From NCBI GenBank assembly GCA_015179125.1, contig WHVA01000001.1:558001-622000 (forward strand): DNA of 64,000 nt, written 5' to 3'. Both the position numbers and the translations under genes were made by a program. Each line of letters starts with the position of its first letter. Positions within the stretch are counted from its first letter, which is position 1. Shown here piece by piece: positions 44,215 through 55,413 of this stretch. The notes beneath the pieces are model-generated. The model was not told the origin of the DNA. It saw only the letters and a program-made list of their open reading frames with translations, and ran no database searches. This DNA comes from Gautieria morchelliformis (Eukaryota; Basidiomycota; Agaricomycetes; Gomphales; Gomphaceae).

Positions 44215-45784
44215 CTCGTGAAGGGGGACCTGTGACGCTTGACATACCTCCTTGCCGCTCTCCTTGTCCTCTCAGCTAGCGGATGACTCTGGGGTAGGCA
44301 CGCCAACCGCACGGCCGCCCTGTGTACCAGCTTGTTGACCAGTAGTGGGAACGGGAGGAGGTTGGCATGTGCGTTGAGAGTGTCGGAGGCCGTAGACTTG
44401 AGTGCGCCCATGATGTCTAACACGACTTGTCTCTTAATTCTTCCTAGTTTATTCACGAATCTCTTGGTGCCCTTTGTCCTATCTGTTGCTGGAGTGAGGA
44501 AGACGTCAGCGGCGTACAGCATTCTCGGTATCGCGACCGTCACGTAGTAAGTCCTCATGTACTTAGCTACTATTCCCTCGACGGCTTCGCTAGCCTTTTG
44601 TACTGTCCTATATACGCTTTGCCCTTCTTCAACATGTAGTTGACGTGGTCCTTGAACCTCAACTCCTGGTCCATGATTACTCCTAGGAACTTGTGCGTCG
44701 CCGTGGGCCGTACCACATGCTGTCCTATCCTTATCGACGGCCTCGCTGTTGGTCTGGTTCTCCTTGGTTTTGATGGGTCCTTCTCCCTGCGTCTGGTGAG
44801 CCCCATCAGTCCGAACTTGTCCACCACAAACTGGCAGTGGTGGTTCCTAGCCCAGCTGTACGCCCCTCCCGGCCTGACCATCATGTCCTTTAGCTTCCTG
44901 AATGCCTCTTCAAGGTCTTTCCCTTCCGCTATTATGGTCATGTCATCGACGAATCCCAGGCAGCCCTCCCCTCTCGTTCCTTGGACGATTTCAAGCAGGT
45001 CCGCATTGTAGAACTGGTAGGCGATTGCAGACAGGGGGCAGCCCTGATCCATGCCATATTCTATGGGTCTGGTTGCTGATCTGTAGTCGTCCAGGCTGAC
45101 GGTGGTGAGTCTGTTTCGGACTTTCCTGTCTATCCAGTCCATATACTCGTGTGGTATTCCTCTCCTGCGCATGTTGTGGGTCAGTCTCTCTAGTACGATA
45201 CTTGGGAAAGCCCCCTTGATGTCCAGATACAACACTCCCAGCACCCTCCCCCTTCTCCACGCATCCTTCGCTTGCCCTATCATGTAGTGTATGGCGTCTG
45301 TGGTCGTCCATCCCGGTCTGCAGCCGAAGTGATTGTTGGGCAGCAGGCGGTGTTTCTCTGACATCATCACCAGATCCTCTGCCACGCATGCCAATAGGAC
45401 CTTGCCTATCGTGTCGAGCAAAGCTATAGGTTGGTATGCCCCTGGGACTGTATAATCGGCTTTCCCTGGTTTTCGCAGCACTTTCGTGATGGAATCCCTC
45501 CACTCTGCCGGGTACACCTTGAGGTCAAATGTGGCTCGGAACAGGGGGTCTATGTAGGGTAGAAGAACATTAATGCACTGTTTTATCATCTCGTTTGGGA
45601 TACCGTTTTCCCCCGGAGCTTTGAATCGGTTGAGCCTGTTCACTGCTCTCTGTATCTGCTCGTCGGTTATCAGCTGGTATTCGAATGCTGGGGGGGGGGT
45701 ATTCGTAGTCTGTCGGGATCTGTTCCACCCCGGCTGTTGGTTTGGGGAAGAACGTGTCGAACAGCATGTCCGCCTTTTGCTCAT
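44211..45784 (-). pseudogene. LINE E ORF2: reverse transcriptase
   Basis: ENGIPNEMIKQC, YQPIALLDTIGKVLLAC, HFGCRPGWTTTDAIH, LYLDIKGAFPSIVLERL, GMDQGCPLSAIAYQFYN, FVDDMTIIAE, HKFLGVIMDQELRFKDH. A one-base shift near 44580 separates the thumb part (MRTYYVTVAIPRMLYAADVF). A G-run near 45690 shifts the frame between the linker and RT. Confidence 0.9.
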
Positions 45785-46557
45785 TCGTTTCCGCTACTTC
45801 TCTTGTGCCGTTCTCCTTGTGTGTCTCCATTGTTGGCGCCCTCACTAGCCCCCCGTCAGATGCTCCTGCCGATGCGTACCTATGGGCCATCCATACCGTC
45901 CTTTGGTCTATGCTCTTGAGGAATTCCTGTTTTGGAACCCGTTGAACTAAATGTAAAACTGTGGTGTTAAACACAATTCTAAAGTTCAATCAGAGATTTG
46001 ACTTTACAAGCACACGCAAGCTTCGAAACTATTTTAACGGAGAACCCAATTGAGAAATTATACTCCGGCGAACAATCAGAATCAGTATTAGTACAGGAAG
46101 TGTAGCAATAGAGATTTAACTGAACACGTGTAGTTCTTAGATTGTGCAATACTTTGTGAGGTCAAAGAATGTTATTAGGCGTCCAAGGGTCCAGATACTT
46201 TAAGGGGGAAAGCTACCTAGAGTCTTAGGACCGCGGGTCGAGTGAATTAAAGACAACAATAATCCCCAAGATGTGAAAAGATGGTTCTGCGCTTGAACTC
46301 TTCCTCAGTTCAAGTATGTCACTATTCTCGTGGCTTTTCTGGTTTTCCAACTCAACAAATGTAGGATATTAACTCACTTACCCTGAGTTAGGTTAATATC
46401 TGCAGTGCGTTGATTGATCAAGAAAGATCAATTACTCAAAAGGCTATTAACCCACTTAACTCAGAGTTAAGTTAATAATCTATTGTGTGAATTGAATAAT
46501 TAATAACCAAGTCTATTAGATCACTGCTCAGAGTGGCGTCTAATGGTACAGGATTAC

Positions 46558-47056
46558 TATTGGGTGCATTTATGCTCCTGCACCAAAATCAAGCATAATA
46601 TATTCAATTTGTTGTATGGTTTTTTCAATCTTTTCTCACATTGTTCTTGTACCATGCATCCATTTCTCTGATTATTTTCGAAGTTTTCCAGTCACTCCCT
46701 ACCTCTCCATTTCATTTTGTTATTTCTACTTTCACAAGCGGCTGCACCCAGCGGAGTCTGAAATGACTTCGACGCGCGAGCTCTTGGGTGCTAAAGAGCC
46801 GGGTAGTAGTACATGCACAGTGAGACAGATTTCCCCCTCTCTCAGTGACAACTAAATTCACTGAGAGAGGCAAGTAAATTAGTCTAGTGTTCTTTCGATT
46901 TATCGACCTAGAAATCCTCTGTAGTGAATTAATTTCTAGGTAGTGTATAATATATTTATAGTGACAACTAAATTCACTCAGAGAGTGAATTAATTTCTAG
47001 TCTATTCTTTTGAGCAACAAGTCCATACCTACTGCCTATAATTCCTGTCCTCTACA
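46558..47056 (+). mobile_element. Solo LTR of Copia-2 family inside the large solo LTR
   Basis: 499 bp matching 59757-60253, flanked by ATTAC (46553-46557 and 47057-47061). More diverged than the other three copies by eye, so probably the oldest of them. Confidence 0.92.
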
Positions 47057-47560
47057 ATTACTAATCAGTTACTCTTAGTAATGTTGCTGTTCGCAGCGCG
47101 ATTATTCAGAGCCTGCTGCAATTAAAATAGAGCACTCTTGTACTTCTCAGAGCCAATCAGAGTTGCTGCAATCTTAGACTGTAGCCAAGTCAGTGAGCCA
47201 GTACTTCGGTACAAGGCTGTGTTGAAGTCACACTTCAGTTACTCAAGGTATGAGCGGTTTGGGTGAAAGATGATTGATTGCTTCACTGCTAAAACTGCAG
47301 GCTATTTATACTGCATCTATCTAGCTTATGTAACTACTGCTAGGAACCTTGTAGAGGCTTCTACTACTGTGAAGAACCTTGTGGAAGCTTAGAGAAGCTT
47401 CAGGAAAGGTTTGGAAACTATTGGAAGGCTGTGGAAGGGTCTATTGCTATTTTGGGTTAAAGTCACAGCTCTGTGACAGTAAAGCTAAGAGTATGTAAGA
47501 AACTCCCATGCTCATGTGATTATCATGTGACGAAGGAAAGTCATGTGACTTCAAGCTGGA

Positions 47561-47740
47561 TTGAGGTCATGTGATTGTCAGGTGACTGTAGATAATCAAG
47601 TGACTTTGAGGTCAGGTGATTGTCAGGTGACTGTAGATAATCAGGTGACTTTGAGGTCAGGTGATTGTCAGGTGACTGTGGATGATCAGGTGACTTTGAG
47701 CTGTTTTTGAGGTCATGTGATAGTCATGTGATCGTGGGTG
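47561..47740 (+). repeat. 45-bp tandem repeat rich in CANNTG, within the large solo LTR
   Basis: About three full units of GAGGTCAGGTGATTGTCAGG plus 25 bp and a degenerate fourth. Each unit has several CAGGTG or CATGTG sites (E-box form). It may act as a promoter repeat of the LTR. Confidence 0.85.
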
Positions 47741-47904
47741 ATTCTTAGCTAAACCATCAAGAGATTGTTGTATCTTGTGGACCCAATGTGAGTGTAGCAT
47801 AGAAACATTAATACAACCTTTCTTGAGGACATTTGAAACTAATTAACTACCTAGTAAATGTTCATAGATAGGTAGCTACTTTGTGGATGATCCCTAACAA
47901 TTCC

Positions 47905-49050
47905 CCCAGTGCTCTCTCTTTGACCCCTCTATCGCTTCTGCATATCCGTTTCTAGCTCTTCTGTATTCCTCATGCGACGGGTGTGTTAATTCGTTCCTTT
48001 TTGCGTATGACCTCCTCCCCAGACATCTTGTTTCCGCCCTTTTCTGAGTGAGCTGTAGTGACCGCCATCGTTTCACGTATGGTGATGGCTTGCTCTTCGG
48101 CACTACCTCCTCTGTAGTGTCCAGTATTGCTGTGATCAGCGCTCCCAGGTGTATGTGGAACTGCTGCTGGTTGGTCAGCGTTGGATCTCTGATGCTCTCC
48201 TCCAGCTTTGTTCCGAGTACCTTGTTGTACTCTTTCCAATCCACTTGTCTATAGTTGTGCTTGGGGCCCTGCTCATTGGTCCCTACGGTAGCGTCTATTG
48301 TTGTGTCTATAGGGTAGTGATCGGTTTTTGGTGGTCACTCTTCCGGTACTGTCATGCATCTCATCAGTCTCTCTACCAGCGAGGGTGATGTGAAGACATT
48401 ATCTGTTTGGGTGTGATTTCCCATGGCCATCGCTTTGAGCGTGGGGATCTCCTTCGGCAGTGTCATGTGCAGGTCGTGCTCTGCCATGGCGTCCAGCAAT
48501 ACTTGTGCCTCATCGATATTAGCTCTGGTGAACAGATGCGAGTTACGTAGCTCGTCCCACATTGGGTGATGCCTATTGAAATCCCCTAGCCAGATCATCC
48601 CCTCTACTTCCCGCTTGCATGTATTTCCTTCCGCTGCTTGCTCTTGTATACATTTCCATACCGCCCTTATGCTATCAGATTGTGTGCAGTCTGTGTATAC
48701 ATTAAAAATTAGGATGTCACCCGTGTTCGTTTTGATTTTCACTGCCGTGACATCTGGCGATCCCACGTCTACTGCCCCCCCCACGCGTTTGTTGCTATTT
48801 TATTGCTTATCAGGATCATTGATCTTGTTTGCGCGCCCCTGTCATTGTAGTGGGTCTTTGGGTATACTGTGTACCAGTTGTGTGTGGCCCTGGAGTTTCC
48901 GAGAAAATCAATATATGGTTCCTGGATTGTGAGAATGTCGTATTGATCAGGTGTGCACTTAGCTAGTAAATCTGCCGTTGCTGTAAGAGACTTGTTTAGG
49001 TTCTGTTGTCTGATTCTCAATGTTTGGATACGTTGGTCGCTTCTGTTCAT
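47905..49050 (-). pseudogene. LINE E ORF2: APE endonuclease and linker
   Basis: IRQQNLNKSLTATADLL, DILTIQEPYIDFLG, MIWLGDFNRHHPMWD, SLVERLMRCMTVPEE then TGA (about 48335) and PPKTDHYPID, DWKEYNKVLG, KPSPYVKRWRSLQL. A short frame change lies near 48780 in a C-run. The linker is cut by the solo LTR at 47904. Confidence 0.88.
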
Positions 49051-49130
49051 CTTTGAGGCGGGTTGTTGTTGTTTCCATCTCGCTGTGTTGTCTGTGTTTG
49101 CTCATGGCTGGTTCCGATGCTGTAGTTGTC

Positions 49131-49497
49131 CAGTCAGCTCTGTCTGCCTTCTCCCTGTTCTCTCTCTTGCCAGCCTTGATCCATGTGGCCGACGCGTGGA
49201 TTTGCCCCTCGGCCTCTCCCTCTTGCTCTCCCTCTACTCTCCATCCGTCCCCTCTGCTGTTGGTTGTGCGTTCCCGTCTGCCCTGCCTCGTCCCTTCTGT
49301 CCTCTGTGAGTCTCGTCATGCAGGCTTCCATCTCTGCTGCCCTCCACCTCCTATCTTCTTGTTCTCTGACTTTCTTGAGCAGGTCTCCCGCATCCACTGC
49401 TTCTTCCGCTTCCCCTTGTTGCTCCCATGTCCAAGGGTTTTCATCCGGGAAAAATCTGTATGTGTGCTCAGGGTCGCTTTTCTCTGCCATTGCACAT
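49131..49497 (-). pseudogene. LINE E ORF1, C-terminal end only
   Basis: AEKSDPEHTYRFFPDENPW, TWEQQGEAEEAVDAGDLLKK and an Arg/Gly-rich tail ANPRVGHMDQGWQE match LINE D ORF1. The zinc-knuckle part is missing because the element is 5' truncated here. Confidence 0.85.
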
Positions 49498-49504
49498 GCT
49501 GCTC

Positions 49505-50367
49505 ATAGCCCATGGTACTTGACGATGTAATGTGCAAGGTCTCACGGAAGGGCTGTCTAAGTCTTGACAATCCCTTCGCCGGCGAAGGTGCTCCTTCGGA
49601 GCCCTTCGCCAACAGCACAGAGAATAGTTCGAAGGCTAAGGTAACGAAGATGAAGTATGAGAACTCACCAGTGATGCCTAAGTCCTCTGCTGGTTGAAGA
49701 TAGAAATCTCCAAGAGAAGGCTCAAGACGATGATCACAGCGAGGTCAAGTTTGCACAAGATGGACGACGTATGATAATTGAACTGGAGAATATACATGCA
49801 AATGTAAACTACTTATATCAAATGCTCGCAAGGTATTTAGTGAATAGGAAAGAGGCCGTCATGAGTCAGGGTCGGATAGGGGTGCGCAGTCATGATACCA
49901 AGTAGATGGAATAAACATACAGTAGAGTGAGGTAAGAATGCGAACATGAAACGATGGAGAATAAAGGTGGTGAAGGCACTTATGGACAAAACCATGTCTT
50001 GGGACCCGCATACATGCTACCCTGCACGGACTCTTCTTTTACTGGGTTGATCCCACGTGACCTATGGAAGGGACGTCCTGCGAAGACACTTTGGCCATCT
50101 GAACACCCAATGGGGTTGGATTAAGAAGATGATGGGGTTAATGATGAACCATCATGCCGGGTGAATGGTATCGATCGTATTTGATGGCATGCCTGCTGGC
50201 GAAATGCACGAGCAGCGAATAGTGGTTCGGAGAATGGGGTGAACAGCGGGTAGAGTGGACGTAGAGGGGAGTGGTCGGTGGGTGCAGCAAACTCTGGTGA
50301 AGATGCTAGGGAGTGATGAGAGGGAGCATAGAGACAGTGGGGTAAGAGAAATAGACAGGTCATGACA
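49505..50367 (-). mobile_element. Family F LTR copy F2, truncated
   Basis: Inverse copy of F1, ending at CAGGTCATGACA (50367), the LTR start on the minus strand. Its inner end stops at the 5' junction of LINE E. It has a small palindromic expansion (GGCGAAGGTGCTCCTTCGG) near 49580-49600 not seen in F1. Confidence 0.8.
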
Positions 50368-50640
50368 GCACCGAGCCCGCTCTGCCCGGCATGGGGGGGA
50401 TGGGCCCGTCGTCGGTGCAGCCGCTCACTAGAGGACATGGGTGTGGGAGTCCCAGGGAGAGAGGGGAAAGGCCCACCCATTTAAGTACAGACAGTGTAGC
50501 AACCATCATGGGCTCAACCCGTGGTCAAATAAAATGATTATATATATAAAAAAAAAAAAAAAAAACTTCTACCTGCAACACTGCAAAAGCAGCAGCTCCC
50601 ACTCAGCAAGTCGGCACTCAAAACAACAAACAACCAAAAA
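50368..50640. other. No gene; A-run
   Basis: Contains an A-tract at about 50550-50565 that could be the tail of a retroposed sequence ending at AAATGATTATATATATA; no source is recognised. Confidence 0.4.
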
Positions 50641-51046
50641 TTGAGGGAGGAGAATCGGCATATGTTCACTGAATCCCTGCGATACCACAGGTTTCAAGAG
50701 GTCAATCCCAAAGCACCATCAATGGACTATCGCAAGATAGCAGCCAAGTTGCCCCGAAAGCAGTCTAGCATCCTGGTGCAGTTGTGAACAGGACACAGGC
50801 AGTTGCAAGGTCACCTGTACTGCATGGGGCTTGTGGGAACACCGTTGTGCCCCAGCTGCAACCAAATAGAGGAAATGGTTCAACATTTTCTACTATCATG
50901 TACAGTGCATGCAAGACACCGGCAGCCAGTACTCATCATGCTCAGATGCAATGCACTAGATCTCTCCAAGCTCCTCTCTGACCTGACATGCATCGATTAC
51001 ATGATCAACTATGTCAGTGCTACCCAACGGTTCCACCCCACCCAGC
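50641..51046 (+). pseudogene. Divergent LINE fragment, ORF2 C-terminus
   Basis: YRKIAAKLPRKQSSILVQL, GHRQLQGHLYCMGLVGTPLC, PSCNQIEEMVQHFLLSC: the zinc-knuckle tail of a Tad1-like ORF2, clearly different from LINEs A to E (the first part is about 40% alike by eye). One TGA lies near 50787. A separate, older LINE subfamily. Confidence 0.75.
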
Positions 51047-51165
51047 CCCCCTCCCCTTCCCATTCTTCCTCCCCTTCTCCTTCTTCTCCCCCTCCCCTTC
51101 GCCCTCCTCACTTCCCCTCCCCCTCTCCCTCCCCTCCCCTCCACCTCCCCCGCCAACCCAAGATG
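51042..51165 (+). repeat. Polypyrimidine tract
   Basis: About 120 bp almost entirely C and T, mostly CCCCTTCCC-type mirror-like runs, placed directly after the LINE fragment. It may be the simple-repeat tail region or a sequence able to form a triplex. Confidence 0.9.
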
Positions 51166-51620
51166 AATAACTGACCACCTCGCACATGACAGATTGAGAA
51201 GCTAACTCACATAATTGCCCCCACAGGAATGCACCAAACAGCCAACGCCCAACACCGATTGCCAACTCCCACATCCGTGCCTGCCTGCCTACACACACCC
51301 TGCCACAGCCTTCCCTGACCTGTCAAGACGCCCTCATATGCCCATCACCCATCCCCACACTCCATCCTTTGCAGCATACCTGCCCATGCCGCTCCTGCCC
51401 ATGTCTCCCCTGCCCCATGCCATCCCTGCCCAAGCCGAAAGCACTTGAATACCCTAGGGGCCAATGTGCCCAAACACATTGTTTATGGTTTTGATCATGG
51501 CCTCTTTCATAGGTAGCCAAGGCCTGACAAAGAACTCTTTCTATCACGTTACGGGACATGCCCATGCCCTTTCTTATAAGTAAGCTATTTTATTCTACAG
51601 CGCATAATCTACATGGGGTG
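51166..51620. other. No gene recognised
   Basis: C-rich, with repeated CCCATGCC and CTGCCCATG words (51380-51440). No coding signal. Confidence 0.45.
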
Positions 51621-51630
51621 TTAGTCCGAT

Positions 51631-52293
51631 ATGGGTCCCCCCGCCCTAGGGATCATGGTCAGATATTCAGCCAATGGACTTTCAGTAGTTACATGTGATG
51701 TATTATCTGACATGAGAGACAGTCTCAATGGATACACAGGGCCCTCATCATCTCGTGTGACGGCACCCTTGCCAGCGCGTGCAACATCGGGGCTAGCATC
51801 CCGATTATCGGCTCCCACCCTGACGACGACAATGACAGAGGGGCGGAGCGCGCCATCTGACGCAGCGTACAGCGTCCCAGAGGGATGGGAGTCCAACTCC
51901 TCTGTCTGGAAGACGTATGACCTGGAAAGAGCTCAGCGGCTGGCTGAGCAGCCGAAAAAGAAGCGCAAGAAATTGCGCGGCACCCCCAACACCGTCAATG
52001 GTTTAGCCATTGTGAGGGAAAGCACGATCAGCGCATACCTGGCGGCGTCACCGTCGCACACGATCAATGACCCTGCCCTACAACGGCAGGTAGCTTTGGT
52101 CGAGGCCCAGTACATCGGGCCTCATGTGGACCTGCCACCACCAGCGGGGACAGTTCACCCTCCCTGTTGTGATAAACGCAACTATCCTATTTTAAATCAT
52201 TTATATACAAAAGAAACTAATAAAGAAAGAAACAAGAAAAAGATCAAAAAAAGAGATAGAAATGACACTTACGATAGACGTCGGCGCAGATGA
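51631..52293 (+). other. Unrecognised open frame, 220 codons
   Basis: Ser/Thr-rich N-terminal half, then a basic patch PKKKRKKLRGTPN that could be a nuclear localisation signal, then SHTINDPALQRQVALVEAQY. No family is recognised. It could be the N-terminal coding part of the same element as 53393-54424 or a host remnant. Its very basic end looks like read-through into non-coding sequence. Confidence 0.35.
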
Positions 52294-53392
52294 CGAGCAC
52301 ATGAATTTACGACTTGTTACCTTACCCACAGATCGGGTAAGGTACAGAGGTTCGGGCATCGACCACGTGCGGTCGATCAGGGATAGCGCGCCTATCGAGT
52401 GATGGCATTGGCCATGACGTCGACAGGCGCCAGGCCACAATTTTTTTTTTAAATCTCATAATAGGAAAATTTATAGTTATAGCAAAATCCTTAAAACATA
52501 ATTAATAAAAAAAAGCAACATTTTTGATATTTCTTGTTCTGATTGAGAGAGATTGTTGCGTAATTCATCGGAGACAGGCACAGGCACCGAGAGGGTGCGG
52601 GCACCAAACGCCGCAGAGAGTAATAGACTGCGCAGGAGCACAGGGTACTGTGGAGTGATTTGAGACTATCATCCACAGTACACATACTCAATTAGCTGCC
52701 CCACAGAAAAGGCACAGAGCCAGCGGCCCCATCACCAAGCCTAGCATTTATGCTAGACAGGGCAGATTTAATTCCATTTTTCTATTTGAACTCCATGACA
52801 CGACCGACTGACTACTATCCTAACATCATGTGGACAGGGGCTTTGTATGCTAGGTACAGATCTCTATTCCAAAGCCTAAACAACCCTAACACTATCTCCA
52901 TCACCCCATGACTTTATGATTATAAATCAGTCACCCCTTAGTTACAAGTAGTTTTTCGACCCATCTGTCCAATATCTTGAACACTAGTAGTTACTATTAA
53001 CATAGTATAAATAGCTAGTACAAATGTATGAACGAGATTATCCAGAATCGATTATTTTATCCCCTGAAACTACTGTAGTCTTGTTTGATAGCTACAGGGT
53101 TCAAAACTTGATAGTTTATCCCAAATCTTCGTTGAGGGTTCATTATCACTGTTTACTCTATACTACCTTAAAAGCAAACGCTTTTGATTTAGTTATCCCT
53201 TGGATAGACACCATTCTTCTGTCGACACGGTCACGTGACTCTCATCCATCAGTGCCGGACGCGCCTCGAAAGGCTTAGTCAGCACACAGAAGAGAGGCGA
53301 ACACAGTGGTCCCAACCACTGAGCAATAGATCTTATTTGTTAAAAAGCACCAATTAACATCTTGATCCAAAACTCCCTACCCAGGGGAGGGA
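52294..53392. other. No gene recognised
   Basis: Contains a T-run at 52440-52450 and AT-rich DNA with short frames only. Confidence 0.45.
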
Positions 53393-54424
53393 GTGATCAT
53401 ACCACTCAGAGACCCATCTGTCTCCGAGATGGGCCTCCTCCCACGACCAGTAGGAAAGGCTCAACAGCGTCATACTCAATGGTATGACATCTGCCCGCTC
53501 AACGACCCACGCTTCGTTGAGCTCATAGCATGTGAAAAAGAAACGCCGCAACTCGCGCGCATGCGTGAGATGATCAGCATGTTCAAGCACATCCAGCGTG
53601 AGCAACGCGCTCGCAATCCCAAAAGGGATTGTCTTGTGATAGCGAGTGGTACCCCGCACGACATCACCACCATCCTAAGGGGCTGGACACACAACCCTGA
53701 AGGAATCCCGTCTGCCATCTGTGACAACTCGGATGGAACCTTCAACCTAGACGACATGGACGTCTGGATGTGGTTGAAGGCCCTCATGCCCCATGTTAAA
53801 GGGGTCGCATCACCTCTCAAGTTGAGACTTCTCAACTTGTTCGGCTTGACTGACCAATGGTCGAGCTTCATTGATTCCAGGGAATGCCTGACACCGCAGA
53901 GCACCAGTCTGCGGCTCTCCATCACAGGCCCATATCCCATGGGGGGCCGAGCTGGCCCTGACATCCCGCTCGCCGAGGTCGCGTGATGGCTGGCCCGCTA
54001 CGCCGGGGTCACTCACAAACAAGCGACGCACATTGAACAGTACGTTCAACGCAGCATCACCGGCGCGGTGTTCAGTGCCGCCGCTCGGGAGGGCCAACAA
54101 AAGGACCTCGAGACCAGCCACATGAGGGCCGCGGTGCCGCAACTGTTCACCCACACTCAGCTCGATCAAGAGCTGGCGTGCTTCCGGCCTCCTCCCCAGG
54201 CTGAGGACCCAGCCGTTGAGGCCATGCTCCGCGAGGATACAGGCCCCATCAACCAAGCGGAAACCACCGCTAGTGGTGAGGCAGAACCGCCTCACCCAAC
54301 CACCCCCGCAGATGTGGAGGTGCCTCCAGAGGAGTCACGTGCTCCACCGGCCCCGTACAACGACAATGTCATCGTATCGGAAACACTAGAGGACTCCATC
54401 ATGGATGACCTCTATGAGTCCTAG
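53393..54424 (+). mobile_element. Unrecognised coding remnant, possibly retroelement gag-like
   Basis: The reading frame covers about 340 codons and looks broken. Segments include DICPLNDPRFVELIACEKE, KHIQREQRARNPKRDCLVIA, LNLFGLTDQWSSF and a Pro/Glu-rich tail ending MDDLYES. No zinc knuckle. A purine run (AGAGGGGGAGGG, 54447-54458) and TGTAAATACCC follow directly, the arrangement expected of a polypurine tract and LTR start, so an LTR element is suspected. Confidence 0.4.
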
Positions 54425-54458
54425 GCGGTACCCTATAGTTGTCTATAGAGGGGGAGGG

Positions 54459-54850
54459 TGTAAATACCCTATGTATCTACATGTACACTAGTTATTACAT
54501 AACCCCAGTGGGCCCCTTAGGGACCCACTATATAGTTTATCCGTGGGAACTGGTCAGCGGTTCCCATCACATCTTACCCTTACACTGTCACTACGTAGCA
54601 TTCAGAATACCACTCCTTGGTCAAGTTCTGCTGTGCCCTTGTGATACAAGGCATAAGATCGACATCTTTACAACAGTGACCCACCCCACAGACAGTGTCT
54701 GCCATCGGAACGGTGCAGCGATCGATCATGTCAAGTATAGTATACGCATGTCCCATATCTGGGCCCACATAGGTGACAAAGAATGCAGCTGGATGGAGCA
54801 TGGATACAAGGGAGGTCGACTAGCTAGAAGCTCCAAGCATGCATAGTTGA
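54459..54850 (+). repeat. Possible LTR start, contains the dispersed repeat shared with 6635-6755
   Basis: Begins TGTAAATACCCTATG after a purine run. Bases 54665-54785 match 6635-6755 in inverse orientation. The right end is not defined, and no second copy flanks the coding remnant in the window. Confidence 0.45.
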
Positions 54851-54959
54851 ATCAAAGGAGAACCAAAACCAGGCTCCAAAAGGTGAGCAGTTTAAACTAG
54901 TTTCATCAAGTACACTCAATGGCAATGCAGTATATGGTACAATAAGGCTGAGGCACAAG

Positions 54960-55035
54960 GCCCGCACAGGAGAGAGGAGGACTTAAGCACCACTGGTGAG
55001 TTTTCGTACTTCACCTTCACTACTTTAGTCTTCAT
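54960..55035 (+). repeat. Short family F piece (copy F4)
   Basis: GAGGACTTAAGCACCACTGG followed by TGAGTT and TTCACTACTTTAGTCTTC matches the region around 42523-42580 of F1. The flanks to 55371 hold no recognisable gene. Confidence 0.65.
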
Positions 55036-55371
55036 ACCATTGTAAGCAGGCTGGCACGACATGTGGGAGTGCCGCAGTTGAAGAGTAAAAAGGTCTGTGG
55101 ACTTCTTCCTGGTCTTGCTTTGACAAGTCAGTACAGGTTGCTGTGCGAGCTGATGTTAAATGGTGGAGGTTGTTTTGGTGGTTTTATAGACAATGCAATG
55201 GTCTGGTGTTGTTGTTGGTCACTTTGTACTCTAGTGTTGCTGTCAATCTAGTTATTCTGTGCTTTTAAGAGGGCGGTGCAGAATCATCACCGAATGTCTC
55301 TTTCAGTCTGCCAGTTGCTGGTAAATAGCTCAGCAGCACTACCATGGAGCTCTTCACGCCCAGCGGCTCCT

Positions 55372-55413
55372 TTTTATTTTATTTTATTTTATTTTATTTT
55401 ATTTTATTTTTTA
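55372..55413 (+). repeat. TTTTA microsatellite
   Basis: About eight TTTTA units. On the minus strand it follows the end of the extra Gypsy-linked frame; it also resembles LINE tails seen elsewhere in the window. Confidence 0.95.

Larger units (their letters stand above)
45928..47899. mobile_element. Large solo LTR in LINE E, itself interrupted
   Basis: Starts TGTTTTGGAACCC, ends GATCCCTAACA, flanked by ATTCC (45923-45927 and 47900-47904), and sits between linker-coding parts of LINE E. Without the nested LTR it is about 1468 bp. Probably a Gypsy-type LTR. It has a 45-bp tandem array near one end. Confidence 0.85.
42919..49497 (-). mobile_element. LINE E, Tad1-like, 5' truncated, interrupted by a solo LTR
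   Basis: The same family as LINE D in the same orientation. Tail T-run near 42920-42928, 3' UTR motif ACATAGGGC, then C-terminal knuckle, RNase H, RT, a nested insertion (45928-47899), endonuclease and the end of ORF1. The 5' end abuts family F sequence at about 49498. It carries several frameshifts and stops. Confidence 0.92.

Noticed and set aside
55372-55413. LINE tail marking another LINE
   Set aside because: No LINE 3' UTR motif (ACATAGGGC or CCAAAAGAC) lies beside it.
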